Source: Nigrospora sphaerica (lineage: Eukaryota > Ascomycota > Sordariomycetes > Amphisphaeriales > Apiosporaceae). Taken from it: a stretch of DNA of 64,000 nucleotides. The stretch spans positions 2,728,001 through 2,792,000 of the forward strand of contig JAGVVL010000025.1 in assembly GCA_018287875.1 (NCBI GenBank), given 5' to 3'. The translations under genes and the position numbers were made by a program. This document shows positions 45,601 to 55,692 of this stretch, one piece after another; positions within the stretch are counted from its first letter, which is position 1, and every line of letters starts with the position of its first letter. Below the pieces are notes generated by a model. It was not told the origin of the DNA and did not search any database. It saw only the letters and a list, made by a program, of their open reading frames with translations.

Positions 45601-48600
45601 GGGTCTGGAAAGATCCACAGCAGACCATCCCAAGCAACAAAGTGCTAGGGAGCTTTCGAGATTATGCTGCAAGCTTCTGGTATCGACACGCAAGAAAAGA
45701 CTGCTCTCGTTACGAGTCTGTCTCTAGGATCTTGATCGAGTTCTTCTGCTCAGACGATAGCGTGTGGGAGAACTGGAGAAGACATTTCGATCAAGCCGAG
45801 ACTATTTCGCGCATGGTGCAGTACACCGGAGAATTTATATCAGCCAACATCATGTTCTATGCGGCATACCTTGGGTTTGCTGATCTGGTTCAACATTTGA
45901 TTGAGAAGACGTGTCTCGATGTCAACAGGGCCGATGAGTCGGGAAGAACAGCCCTTCTCGCTTCCGCAGCCCAAGGCAACCTAGAGCTACTGAGGTATCT
46001 CTTGGAGAAAAAGGCAACTATTGATATAGCCAGCACCGAAGGAAGAACGCCGCTGTACGTGGCAGCAAACAACGGACATATAGAAGTCGCTAAGCTGCTT
46101 CTCGAAAATGGCGCCGACTGGACGGTCGTCGACAAAAACGGATGGACTTCGCTGAATTCTGCTTCATGCGGTGGCCACGTCGAGGTGGTCAAGCTGCTTT
46201 TCGAGAAGGGCGCCGACTGGACGGTCGCGAACAACCATGGATGGACACCGCTAAATGCGGCTTCATCTAACGGCCATGTCGAGGTAGTCAAGCTGCTTCT
46301 CGAGAAGGGCGCCGACTGGACGGTCGCGAACAACCATGGATGGACACCACTGAATATTGCTTCAAATGGTGGGCATCTCGAGGTGGTCCAGCTGCTTCTC
46401 GAGAAGGGCGCCGACTGGACGGTCACGAACAACAACGGATGGACGCCGCTGAATTCTGCCTCAAGTAAAGGGCACGTCGAGGTGGTTAAGCTGCTTCTCG
46501 AGAAGGGTGCCGACTGGACTGTCGTGGAGAACAGTAACGGATGGACACCGCTAAATGCGGCTTCATCTAACGGCCATGTCGAGGTAGTCAAGCTGCTTCT
46601 CGAGAAGGGCGCCGACTGGACGGTCGCGAACAACCATGGATGGACACCACTGAATATTGCTTCAAACGGTGGGCATCTCGAGGTGGTCCAGCTGCTTCTC
46701 GAGAAGGGGGCAGAATTGACTGTCGTGGAGAACAGTAACGGATGGACACCGCTAAATGTGGCTTCATCTAACGGCCACGTTGAGGTGGTCAAGCTGCTTC
46801 TCGAGAAGGGCGCCGACTGGACTGTCGCGAACAAGAACGGATGGACACCGCTGAATTCTGCCTCGAGTAAAGGGCACGTCGAGGTGGTTAAGCTGCTTCT
46901 CGAGAAGGGCGCCGACCGGACTGTCGTGGAGAACAGTAACGGATGGACACCGCTAAATGCGGCTTCATCTAACGGCCATGTCGAGGTAGTCAAGCTGCTT
47001 CTCGAGAAGGGCGCCGACTGGGCTGTCGCGAACAACAACGGATGGACACCGCTAAATGTGGCTTCACATAACGGCCACGTCGAGGCGGTCAAGCTGCTTC
47101 TCGAGAAAGGCGCCGACTGGACGGTCGCGAACAACAACGGATGGACACCGCTGAATTCTGTCTCAGGTAAAGGGCACGTCGAAGTGGTCAAGCTGCTTCT
47201 CGAAAAGGGCGCCGACTGGACTGTCGCGAGCAACAACGGATGGACGCCGCTGTATGCAGCTTCATCTAACGGCCACATCGAGGTAGTCGAGCTGCTTCTC
47301 GAGAAGGGCGCCGACTACACCGTTACGAACACCAGCGGATGGACACCGTTAAATGCGGCTTCATCTAATGGCCACGTCGAGGTGGTTAAGCTGCTTCTCG
47401 AGAAGGGCGCCGACTGGACTGTCGTGGAGAACAGTAACGGATGGACACCGCTAAATGCGGCTTCATCTAACGGCCACGTCGAGGTGGTTAAGCTGCTTCT
47501 CGAGAAGGGCGCCGACTGGACGGTCGCGAACAAGAATGGATCGACACCGATGTTTGCAGCTTCAAATGGTGGGCATCTCGAGGTGGTCCAGCTGTTTCTC
47601 GAGAAGGGGGCAGACTTGACTGTCACGGATAACAACGGATGGACGCCGCTGAATTCTGCCTCAAGTAAAGGGCACGTCGAGGTGGTTAAGCTGCTTCTCG
47701 AGAAGGGCGCCGACTGGACTGTCGTGGAGAACAGTAACGGACGGACACCGCTAAACGCGGCTTCATCTAATGGCCACGTCGAGGTGGTTAAGCTACTTTT
47801 CGAGCAGGGCGCCGACTGGACGGTCGCGAACAACCATGGATGGACACCACTGAATATTGCTTCAAATGGTGGGCATCTCGAAGTGGTCGAGCTGCTTCTC
47901 GAGAAGGGCGCCGACTGGACAGTCACGAACAATAACGGATGGACGCCGCTATATGCAGCTTCATCTAACGGCCACATCGAGGTGGTCAAGCTGCTTCTCG
48001 AGAAGGGCGTCGACTGGACTGTCGTGGAGAACAGTAACGGATGGACACCGCTAATTGCAGCTTCATATAACGGTCATGACGAGGTGGCTAAGCTGCTTCT
48101 TGAGAAGGGCGCCGACTGGACTATCGCGGATAGCAACGGATGGACGCCACTGAAAGTTGCTTCAGGCGGTGGGCATCTCGAGGTGGCTAAGCTGCTTCTC
48201 GAGAAGGGCGCCGACTGGACGGTCGCGGATGAGAATGGATGGACGCCACTGTATGCAGCTTCATCTAACGGCCACATCGAGGTAGTCAAGCTGCTTCTCG
48301 AGAAGGGCGCCGACTACACCGTTACGAACACCAGCGGATGGACACCGCTAATTGCAGCTTCATCTAACGGCCACGTCGAAGTAGTCAAGCTGCTTCTCGA
48401 GAAGGGCGCCGACTACACCGTTACGAACACCAGCGGATGGACACCGCTAATTGCAGCTTCATATAACGGCCATGACGAGGTGGCTATGCTGCTTCTTGAG
48501 AAGGGCGCCGACTGGACGGTCGCGGATAAGAATGGATGGACACCGATGTTTGCCGCTTCATATAAAGGCCACGTTGAGGTGATTAGGCTGCTTCTCGAGA

Positions 48601-51600
48601 AGGGCACTGACTGTACCGTTACGAAGACAAGCGGATGGACACCGCTAATTGCGGCTTCATCTAACGGCCATGTCGAGGTGGTTAAGCTGCTTCTCGAGAA
48701 GGGCGCCGACTGGACGGTCGCGGATGAGAATGGATGGACACCGATGTTTGTCGCTTCATATAAAGGCCACGTCGAGGTGATCAAGCTGCTTCTCGAGAAG
48801 GGCACCGACTGGACTGTCACGGATAACGACGGATGGACGCCACTGTATGCAGCTTCATCTAACGGCCACGTCGAAGTGGTTAAGCTGCTTCTCGAGAAGG
48901 GCGCCGACTGGACGGTCGCGAACAACTATGGATGGACACCACTGAAAGCTGCTTCAGGCGGTGGGCATCTCGAGATAGCTAAGCTGCTTCTCGAGAAGGG
49001 CGCGGACTGGACGGTCCTGAACAACGATGGATGGACACCACTGAATATTGCTTCAAATGGTGGGCATCTCGAGGTGGTTAAGCTGCTTCTCGAGAAGGGC
49101 GCCGACTGGGCTGTCGCGAACAACAACGGATGGACACCGCTATATGCAGCTTCATCTAACGGCCACGTTGAGGTGGTCAAGCTGCTTCTCGAAAAGGGCG
49201 CCGACTGGACTGTCGCGAGCAACAACGGATGCACGCCGCTGTATGCAGCTTCATCTAACGGCTACATCGAGGTAGTCGAGCTGCTTCTTGAGAAGGGCGC
49301 CGACTACACCGTTACGAACACCAGCGGATGGACACCGTTAAATGCGGCTTCATATAATGGCCACGTCGAGGTGGTTAAGCTGCTTTTCGAGAAGGGCGCC
49401 GACTGGACGGTCGCGAACAACAACGGATGGACACCGCTGAATTCTGCCTCAGGTAAAGGGCACGTCGAAGTGGTCAAGCTGCTTCTCGAGAAAGGCGCCG
49501 ACTGGACGGTCGCAAACAACAACGGATGGACACCGCTGAATTCTGTCTCAGGTGAAGGGCACGTCGAAGTGGTCAAGCTGCTTCTCGAAAAGGGCGCCGA
49601 CTGGACTGTCGCGAGCAACAACGGATGGACGCCGCTGTATGCAGCTTCATCTAACGGCCACATCGAGGTAGTCGAGCTGCTTCTCGAGAAGGGCGCCGAC
49701 TACACCGTTACGAACACCAGCGGATGGACACCGTTAAATGCGGCTTCATATAATGGCCACGTCGAGGTGGTTAAGCTGCTTTTCGAGAAGGGCGCCGACT
49801 GGACGGTCGCGAACAACAACGGATGGACACCGCTGAATTCTGCCTCAGGTAAAGGGCACGTCGAAGTGGTCAAGCTGCTTCTCGAGAAAGGCGCCGACTG
49901 GACGGTCGCAAACAACAACGGATGGACACCGCTGAATTCTGTCTCAGGTGAAGGGCACGTCGAAGTGGTCAAGCTGCTTCTCGAAAAGGGCGCCGACTGG
50001 ACTGTCGCGAGCAACAACGGATGGACGCCGCTGTATGCAGCTTCATCTAACGGCCACATCGAGGTAGTCGAGCTGCTTCTCGAGAAGGGCGCCGACTACA
50101 CCGTTACGAACACCAGCGGATGGACACCGTTAAATGCGGCTTCATCTAATGGCCACGTCGAGGTGGTCAAGCTGCTTTTCGAGAAGGGCGCCGACTGGAC
50201 TGTGGTAGATAACGACGGATGGACACCGCTAAATGTGGCTTCATATAACGGCCACGTCGAGGCGGTCAAGCTGCTTCTCGAGAAAGGCGCCGACTGGACG
50301 GTCGCAAACAACAACGGATGGACACCGCTGAATTCTGCCTCAGGTAAAGGGCACGTCGAAGTGGTCAAGCTGCTTCTCGAGAAAGGCGCCGACTGGACTT
50401 TCGCGAGCAACAACGGATGGACGCCGCTGTACGCAGCTTCATCTAACGGCCACGTCGAGGTGGTCAAGCTGCTTTTCGAGAAGGGCGCCGACTGGACTGT
50501 GGTAGATAACGACGGATGGACACCGCTAAATGTGGCTTCATATAACGGCCACGTCGAGGCGGTCAAGCTGCTTCTCGAGAAAGGCGCCGACTGGACGGTC
50601 GCAAACAACAACGGATGGACACCGCTGAATTCTGCCTCAGGTAAAGGGCACGTCGAAGTGGTCAAGCTGCTTCTCGAGAAGGGCGCCGACTGGACTGTCA
50701 CGGATAACAACGGATGGACGCCACTGAAAGCTGCTTCAGGCGGTGGGCATCTCGAGGTGGTCAAGGTGCTTCTAGAGAAGGGCGCCGACTGGACGGTCGC
50801 GGATAACGACGGATGGACGCCACTGAAAGCTGCTTCAGGCGGTGGGCATCTCGAGGTGGTCAAGGTGCTTTTAGAGAAGGGCGCCGACTGGACGGTCGCG
50901 GATAACGACGGATGGACGCCACTGAAAGCTGCTTCAGGCGGTGGGCATCTCGAGGTGGTCAAGGTACTTCTAGAGAAGGGCGCCGACTGGACTGTCACGG
51001 ATAACGACGGGTGGACGCCGCTAAATTCTGCTTCATGCAGTGGCCACGTCGAGGTGGTCAAGGTGCTTCTCGAGAAGGGCGCCGACTGGACTGTCGTGGA
51101 GAACAGTAACGGATGGACACCGCTAAATGCGGCTTCATCTAACGGCCACGTCGAGGTGGTCAAGGTGCTTCTCGAGAAGGGCGCGGACTGGACGGTCGCG
51201 AACAACCATGGATGGACACCACTGAATATTGCTTCAAGTGGTGGGCATCTCGAGGTGGTTAAGCTGCTTCTCGAGAAGGGCGCCGACTGGACTGTCGTGG
51301 AGGACAGTAACGGATGGACACCGCTAAATGCGGCTTCATATAACGGCCACGTCGAGGTGGTCAAGCTGCTTTTCGAGAAGGGCGCCGACTGGACTGTCGC
51401 GGATAACGACGGGTGGACACCACTGTATGCAGCTTCATCTAACGGCCACATCCAGGTTGCTAAGCTGCTTCTCGAGAAGGGCGCTGACTGGACAGTCGCG
51501 AGCAACGACGGGTGGACGCCACTGAAAGCTGCCTCGAGTAAAGGGCACGTCGAAGTGGTCAAGCTGCTTCTCGAGAAGGGCGCCGACTGGACTGTCACGG

Positions 51601-52808
51601 ATAACGACGGATGGACGCCGCTGAATTTTGCCTCAAGTAAAGGGCACGTCGAAGTGGTCAAGCTGCTTCTCGAGAAGGGCGCCGACTGGACTGTCGCGGA
51701 AAATAGTAACGGATGGACACCGCTAAATGTGGCTTCATATAACGGCCACGTCGAGGTGGTTAAGCTGCTTCTCGAGAAAGGCGCCGACTGGACTGTCACG
51801 GATAACGACGGATGGACGCCACTGTATGCTGCTTCATTTAACGACCACGTCGAGGTGGCTAAGCTGCTTCTCGAGAAGGGCGCCAACTGGACAGTCGCGA
51901 GCAACGACGGGTGGACGCCGCTGAAAGCTGCCTCGAGTAAAGGGCACGTCGAAGTGGTCAAGCTGCTTCTCGAGAAGGGCGCCGACTGGACTGTCACGGA
52001 TAACGACGGATAGACGCCGCTGAATTTTGCCTCAAGTAAAGGGCACGTCGAAGTAGTTAAGCTGCTTCTCGAGAAGGGCGCCGACTGGACTGTCGTGGAG
52101 AACAGTAACGGATGGACACCGCTAAATGTGGCTTCATATAACGGCCACATCGAGATGGTTAAGCTGCTCCTCGAGAAGGGCGCCGACTTAAACTTACCTA
52201 ACTACAGTGGGGCAAACGCTCTCCATCTTGCAGCGCAGTTCGGAAACATTGACGTCGTCAAGTTACTCATCTTCCACGGTGCTGATATCCGGACCGAAGA
52301 CCATCTCCAGCGCTCTCCTCTCTTCTACGCGATGGAAGCGGGAGGCTACGAATGTCTAGGTTTGTTGGCCTTCAACACTATGAAGATCAACATTGTGGAT
52401 TATTATGGTTCCACCCTCCTATCAGTCGCGGCTCGTTATGGCCATGAGAAGATTGTCGAGTACCTCCTCAAATCATATAATGTTGACGTCAGTTTAGCGG
52501 ATCACTTTGGAAGATCCCTAGTCTGGTGGCCTCAAAAACAGGGCCACAATACGATCAAGGAACTGCTGAAACTACATACTGGGAACGAAAACCTGGAAAC
52601 GGACGTGCATAGAGATGCAGTGGGAGAACCTGCCGACTTCGACTCTCCAGGAAGATATTGCGATGTATGCTTCGACAAAACTGGAGCAGCATGCTTTTTT
52701 TGTGCGTGCTGTTCTAAGGGTGATTTCGACATTTGTATGGAATGCAAAAAGCTTGGTGCTCATTGTCTAGACGAGTCTCATAGCTTGCTTCTACGTGAGA
52801 CTGCGTGA
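42681..52808 (+). CDS. NOD-like receptor: HET - NACHT - 61 ankyrin repeats - ZZ-type zinc finger, with an in-frame stop
   Basis: Exon 1 is 42681-44205 and exon 2 begins at 44254 (48-nt intron; the second of two AGs restores the frame). Read through, it has 3359 codons plus the final stop at 52806. The HET domain lies at about 20-160 (YAILSHTWGDDDQEVTFQDI, FWIDTCCIDKTN, RGWTLQELIAP). The NACHT NTPase has Walker A GPAGYGKT (569-576) and Walker B CMLIVDGLDEC. After a helical region come two or three ordinary ankyrin repeats, then 61 near-identical units (46116-52184), several divergent repeats, and a C-terminal CDVC-CACC-CMEC-H-H zinc finger of ZZ type. A TAG at 52011-52013 would end the protein at about 2600 coding codons of exon 2, in unit 60. 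Known relatives (HET-D/E/R of Podospora) detect non-self and trigger incompatibility cell death. The ligand is unknown. The product of this allele may be truncated. Confidence 0.92.
46116..52184 (+). repeat. Array of 61 near-identical ankyrin-coding units (99 or 102 bp)
   Basis: I counted 61 units from protein sequence: 51 of 33 codons and 10 of 34 codons (units 5, 7, 9, 14, 17, 20, 51, 53, 57, 61 carry one extra residue in the turn, as in VVENSNG). 51x99 + 10x102 = 6069 bp, exactly the length between the boundaries. The unit consensus has the form DWTV-x-x-N-x-GWTPL-x-x-AS-x-x-GH-x-EVVKLLLEKGA. Synonymous positions are also shared, pointing to recent amplification or gene conversion. Confidence 0.96.
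49302..50093 (+). repeat. Perfect 396-bp tandem duplication inside the ankyrin array
   Basis: Units 33-36 (49302-49697) and units 37-40 (49698-50093) are identical base for base when compared by eye, including the synonymous variants that distinguish them from the other units. A second near-identical period of 297 bp lies next to it (units 42-43 against 45-46). Confidence 0.9.
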
Positions 52809-52940
52809 AGCGTACAAACTTCGAACGAGAGCTACGAAATTCACATAATGAAAAAACATGATTATTTCGAAATAACAACTCGAAGCAAGGTAGGGTATTG
52901 AATAGTGTGCCTCAAACAATATCGGCCTCTACAAATCTAT
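52809..52940. other. Short AT-rich 3' flank of the receptor gene
   Basis: About 130 bp with clearly lower GC than the gene body, ending where the repeated TGATAC element starts. Confidence 0.5.
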
Positions 52941-53206
52941 TGATACACATATTGACTAGCAACCGTGTAGAGTGTCAATTGAGTATAGAAGAAGGATGCC
53001 CTTCTAACTATGAGTAGGGAAAATAGGAGGATATTTATACCTTCTATCTATTCAGGAAGCCTCCTGATTAGATCATCAGATAATATCTGTCCTCCTCGAC
53101 GTTGCACAATATCACGTGGGTACCAGCGGTCCTACGCCGACGTTAAACAATAACACACACACACACACACAATATCACGTGGTCCGCCTTGGGACTTCAC
53201 GTATCA
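52941..53206. mobile_element. TGATAC...GTATCA repeat element, copy 1 (with an inner insertion)
   Basis: About 203 bp of this stretch match the stretch at 62418-62620 in the same orientation with few differences, for example the shared core GTGTCAATTGAG and CCTGATTAGATCATCAGATA. Both copies begin TGATAC and end GTATCA, short inverted ends of the kind seen in LTRs or small MITEs. This copy is 63 bp longer because of an insertion at 53120-53182. No matching flanking target duplication is visible. It could be a solo LTR or a MITE. Confidence 0.7.
53120..53182 (+). mobile_element. Tiny retro-insertion with (AC)n tail and 15-bp target duplication
   Basis: CACAATATCACGTGG occurs at 53105-53119 and again at 53168-53182, flanking 48 bp that end in an (AC)n run (53153-53170). 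The other copy of the host element has the site once and lacks the 48 bp. A duplicated target plus a simple-repeat 3' tail is the mark of target-primed reverse transcription. The insert may be the extreme 3' end of a LINE or SINE. Part of the duplication could be microsatellite overlap. Confidence 0.65.
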
Positions 53207-53538
53207 GGCACGCAGTTGGATAAGTCGACAACTGATCGTAGATTGACTGAGGATAGCAACGTGAGGAAGAAAAGAAGGAAAACACACGATGGCTCTGGCA
53301 GTCTCAAGGTACCTAAGTACCATGAGACGCACACACCCTCCCTTCTGCCAGTGTTCACCACCTGTTCCATCAGTGTACAGTTGCCAGCGCCGTCACAGCT
53401 GTTATACTGATGAAACCTCTAATCCCACTAAAAGCTATTCCCTGTCTCAAGAGAATTGTATACCATGATGTACACGGTTTGTTAATTTAAATTTCTCATT
53501 GTCATAGTTTGCCTGCTTAAGATACCAAGCTTAAGAAG
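53207..53538. other. Intergenic region
   Basis: About 330 bp, relatively AT-rich, between the repeat element and the 3' end of the NIF3-like gene. A 73-codon frame reaching back to 53189 is not supported. Confidence 0.5.
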
Positions 53539-53962
53539 CTATGATAACTCTTCCGTTCTGTAGAGCTGATACGAAGGCTCCTCGTAGGGGTGAGCTCTGG
53601 TGCTCCGTCAGTACTTGGGCAATAGGAAGTTTAGGACTCGTGCGACACGCGGAGTCGATGCGGACTCACTTCTTCAGCGCCTCGATGGCCTTTCTGGCAA
53701 TGTCCTTGCCAACGCACGGGGTTTCCACTCGCACCTCCTGTACTTGCTCCAGCTCGCCGACGGATCCGAGGTGCGGCTTCGCAGCGTCTCCCGGCCGGAA
53801 CTGTCCAATGCCATCTGTTGTCCAGCAGCATTCGGTGTAGTTACTCTGGGGGTAGCGTCCTGCACCAGCCGCAAAGATGGCCGATTTACAAGCAGCCAAA
53901 TGCGATTCGGGTACGTTGAAGACCAGCCGAAACACGGTAGCGGCAGCAGCTGTGGTCGTCAT
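53539..53962 (-). CDS. NIF3/CutA-like small protein (NGG1-interacting-factor family domain)
   Basis: Two exons: 53670-53962 and 53539-53596, with a 73-nt intron (GTGAGT...CCAG), 116 residues from the ATG at 53962. The core reads VFRLVFNVPESHLAACKSAIFAAGAGRYP, YTECCWTTDGIGQFRPGDAAKPHLGSVGELEQVQEVRVET, and exon 2 supplies the expected ending AHPYEEPSYQLY. This matches the PII/CutA-like domain found inside bacterial NIF3/YqfO proteins and as a free-standing protein in fungi. The biochemical role is unsettled in the family. The frame is intact and the splice restores a conserved motif, so it is probably a functional host gene squeezed between transposons; the LINE lies just upstream, near its promoter. 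Confidence 0.85.
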
Positions 53963-54333
53963 GATCAATTGAGGCCGTACGACGCGCTAGACAAGCACTA
54001 ACGAGTCGAACTACAGAGGTCAGTACCGGAGTGCCTACATGGGAAAGAAGCGGTTCATTACTAACCTGGAACACGTCTATAGCAGGAGGCTGGCAGCGTG
54101 ATTGAGAGGAGGGCGGGGTGGCTGTTTACTCATGCAGGCTACGGGCTCAGCAGACAACGTTTGAAGTCCATCCACCGCGAGACCCATATCGCTGTAGATG
54201 CTACATTTGATAAGACTCTTATCAATGCGTAGCTTTTCGAAACTGACCCCACACGGCGATAACTTCACAACCACGACTCTAAAACCTACCGGATAGCCCG
54301 GAAACTGTTCCTAGGGCCTCATTTACCCTAGAA
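53963..54333. other. Region between NIF3-like gene and LINE ORF1
   Basis: 371 bp. It should hold the promoter of the NIF3-like gene and the 5' leader of the LINE; the boundary between them is not visible to me. Confidence 0.45.
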
Positions 54334-55692
54334 ATGGTCGATCCACCACCAGTGAAACAAAACGCGGGTGGTGGGAGCCGCCAACAGGCCGCCCCACCGC
54401 CTGAGCCGTCGCCTCCAGACTCGCGAACGCCATCGCCAAGCAGCAACACTACACCTGGACGCAGTCCAGAAGCTATACGCGGTACCGTAAACCGCCTCAA
54501 ACGCTTCCTAGCCGGTGACTCCGACGCTGCGACCTTGGTCGCAGCCGTACAAGCCGCCATCCCGGTCCTAGAGGCGGCAGCCAAGGAACCAGATAGCCAG
54601 ACCAGTATCGAAAGACGCATCGATAATATCGAGAACGCGCTCCAGGCTATCCACAAGGAAATTAAAGCTCCTAAGACATACGCTGCAGCCGCTATTACCC
54701 CTACCGCCGCTCCTACACTTAGGGCTCCTCAGGTAGCCAAGACACTGCCTCCTCGACACGAACGGGAGGTCACGGTTAAGGCCGCGGGAACTGAAGGCCG
54801 CACCTACGAAGAGATCGTACGGAAAGTTAACGTAGCAATAGGCAGAGAGGCAGCAGTGGCAGCCAGGAAGCTCCCTAGCGGAGATTACGCGGTCACCTGC
54901 AAATCAACAGCAGAGAAACAGGCCCTAGAGGCCGACCTAGCCTGGACCGCCGAGGCCTTCGGAGAGAACGCCTCTATCCAGAAGAGAAAGATCCTGGTGG
55001 TGGCCCATGGCATCAATAAGGAGGCCATAGAGACGAACCAAGGGCAGCTAGAAGTCCAACTCCGGAACCAGCCCGGCGGCCCTATCGACGTCCTGGAGGC
55101 CAAGCTCCCTCGCAACGCCAAGAACTCGTCTAGGAAGGTCACGGCCCTATATATTGCAGTACCCACGGTTCAACAAGCGGAACAGCTATGTCGAGACGGC
55201 CTTATTTGGCAGTATGGCTACTATCCATGCGAACCCTTCGCCGAAGGAGCCCAGCTTAAGCAATGCTACCACTGCTACCGTTACGGACATATCGCCCGTG
55301 TCTGCCGCCATGCACGCAGGTGTGGGCTTTGCTCTTCAACAAAGCATGACGATAAAGAATGCCCAGAAGCCGAGAATAAGAGCCGGTACTGCTGTCCAGC
55401 ATGCCGAGGACCACATACTGCATGGTCTAAGGAGTGTCCAGTCCGCCAGGAGCAGGTCCAGATCGCTAAGGCTGCTTATGTCACGAGACCGAAGGGATTC
55501 GCACTGCCCTCGCAAGAACCCCCTAAGCCAACAGCTGAGGACTGGCAGACAGTACAGCCGCGAAAGCGTCGAGCAACCAGCTGCCGTACTAGAAGCACTG
55601 GCAGAACCCGCAGTAGAACCCACGAAGAGATAGACGACATGGACATCGAAACACCGGAGTCAACACTAAACAGCATCCACGCTCGACCATGA
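54334..55692 (+). CDS. LINE ORF1, gag-like nucleic-acid-binding protein
   Basis: 452 residues, intact. The N-terminus is Pro/Ser-rich, a helical part follows (about 75-115), then a region of the esterase/RRM-like type common in LINE ORF1 (VKAAGTEGRTYEEIVRKVNVAIG), then clustered zinc knuckles (about 305-375: CYHCYRYGHIARVC, CGLCSSTKHDDKEC, CCPACRGPHTAWSKECP). Known role: binds the element RNA and acts as chaperone in retrotransposition. The stop overlaps the ORF2 start by 4 bp, as in elements that translate ORF2 by re-initiation. Confidence 0.88.
   Translation: MVDPPPVKQNAGGGSRQQAAPPPEPSPPDSRTPSPSSNTTPGRSPEAIRGTVNRLKRFLAGDSDAATLVAAVQAAIPVLEAAAKEPDSQTSIERRIDNIENALQAIHKEIKAPKTYAAAAITPTAAPTLRAPQVAKTLPPRHEREVTVKAAGTEGRTYEEIVRKVNVAIGREAAVAARKLPSGDYAVTCKSTAEKQALEADLAWTAEAFGENASIQKRKILVVAHGINKEAIETNQGQLEVQLRNQPGGPIDVLEAKLPRNAKNSSRKVTALYIAVPTVQQAEQLCRDGLIWQYGYYPCEPFAEGAQLKQCYHCYRYGHIARVCRHARRCGLCSSTKHDDKECPEAENKSRYCCPACRGPHTAWSKECPVRQEQVQIAKAAYVTRPKGFALPSQEPPKPTAEDWQTVQPRKRRATSCRTRSTGRTRSRTHEEIDDMDIETPESTLNSIHARP

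Noticed and set aside
45890..52150. Very long minus-strand open frames across the ankyrin array (up to 684 codons)
   Set aside because: The 99-bp unit happens to lack stops in one antisense frame, so the frame stays open automatically through all repeats. The sense strand carries the ankyrin pattern.
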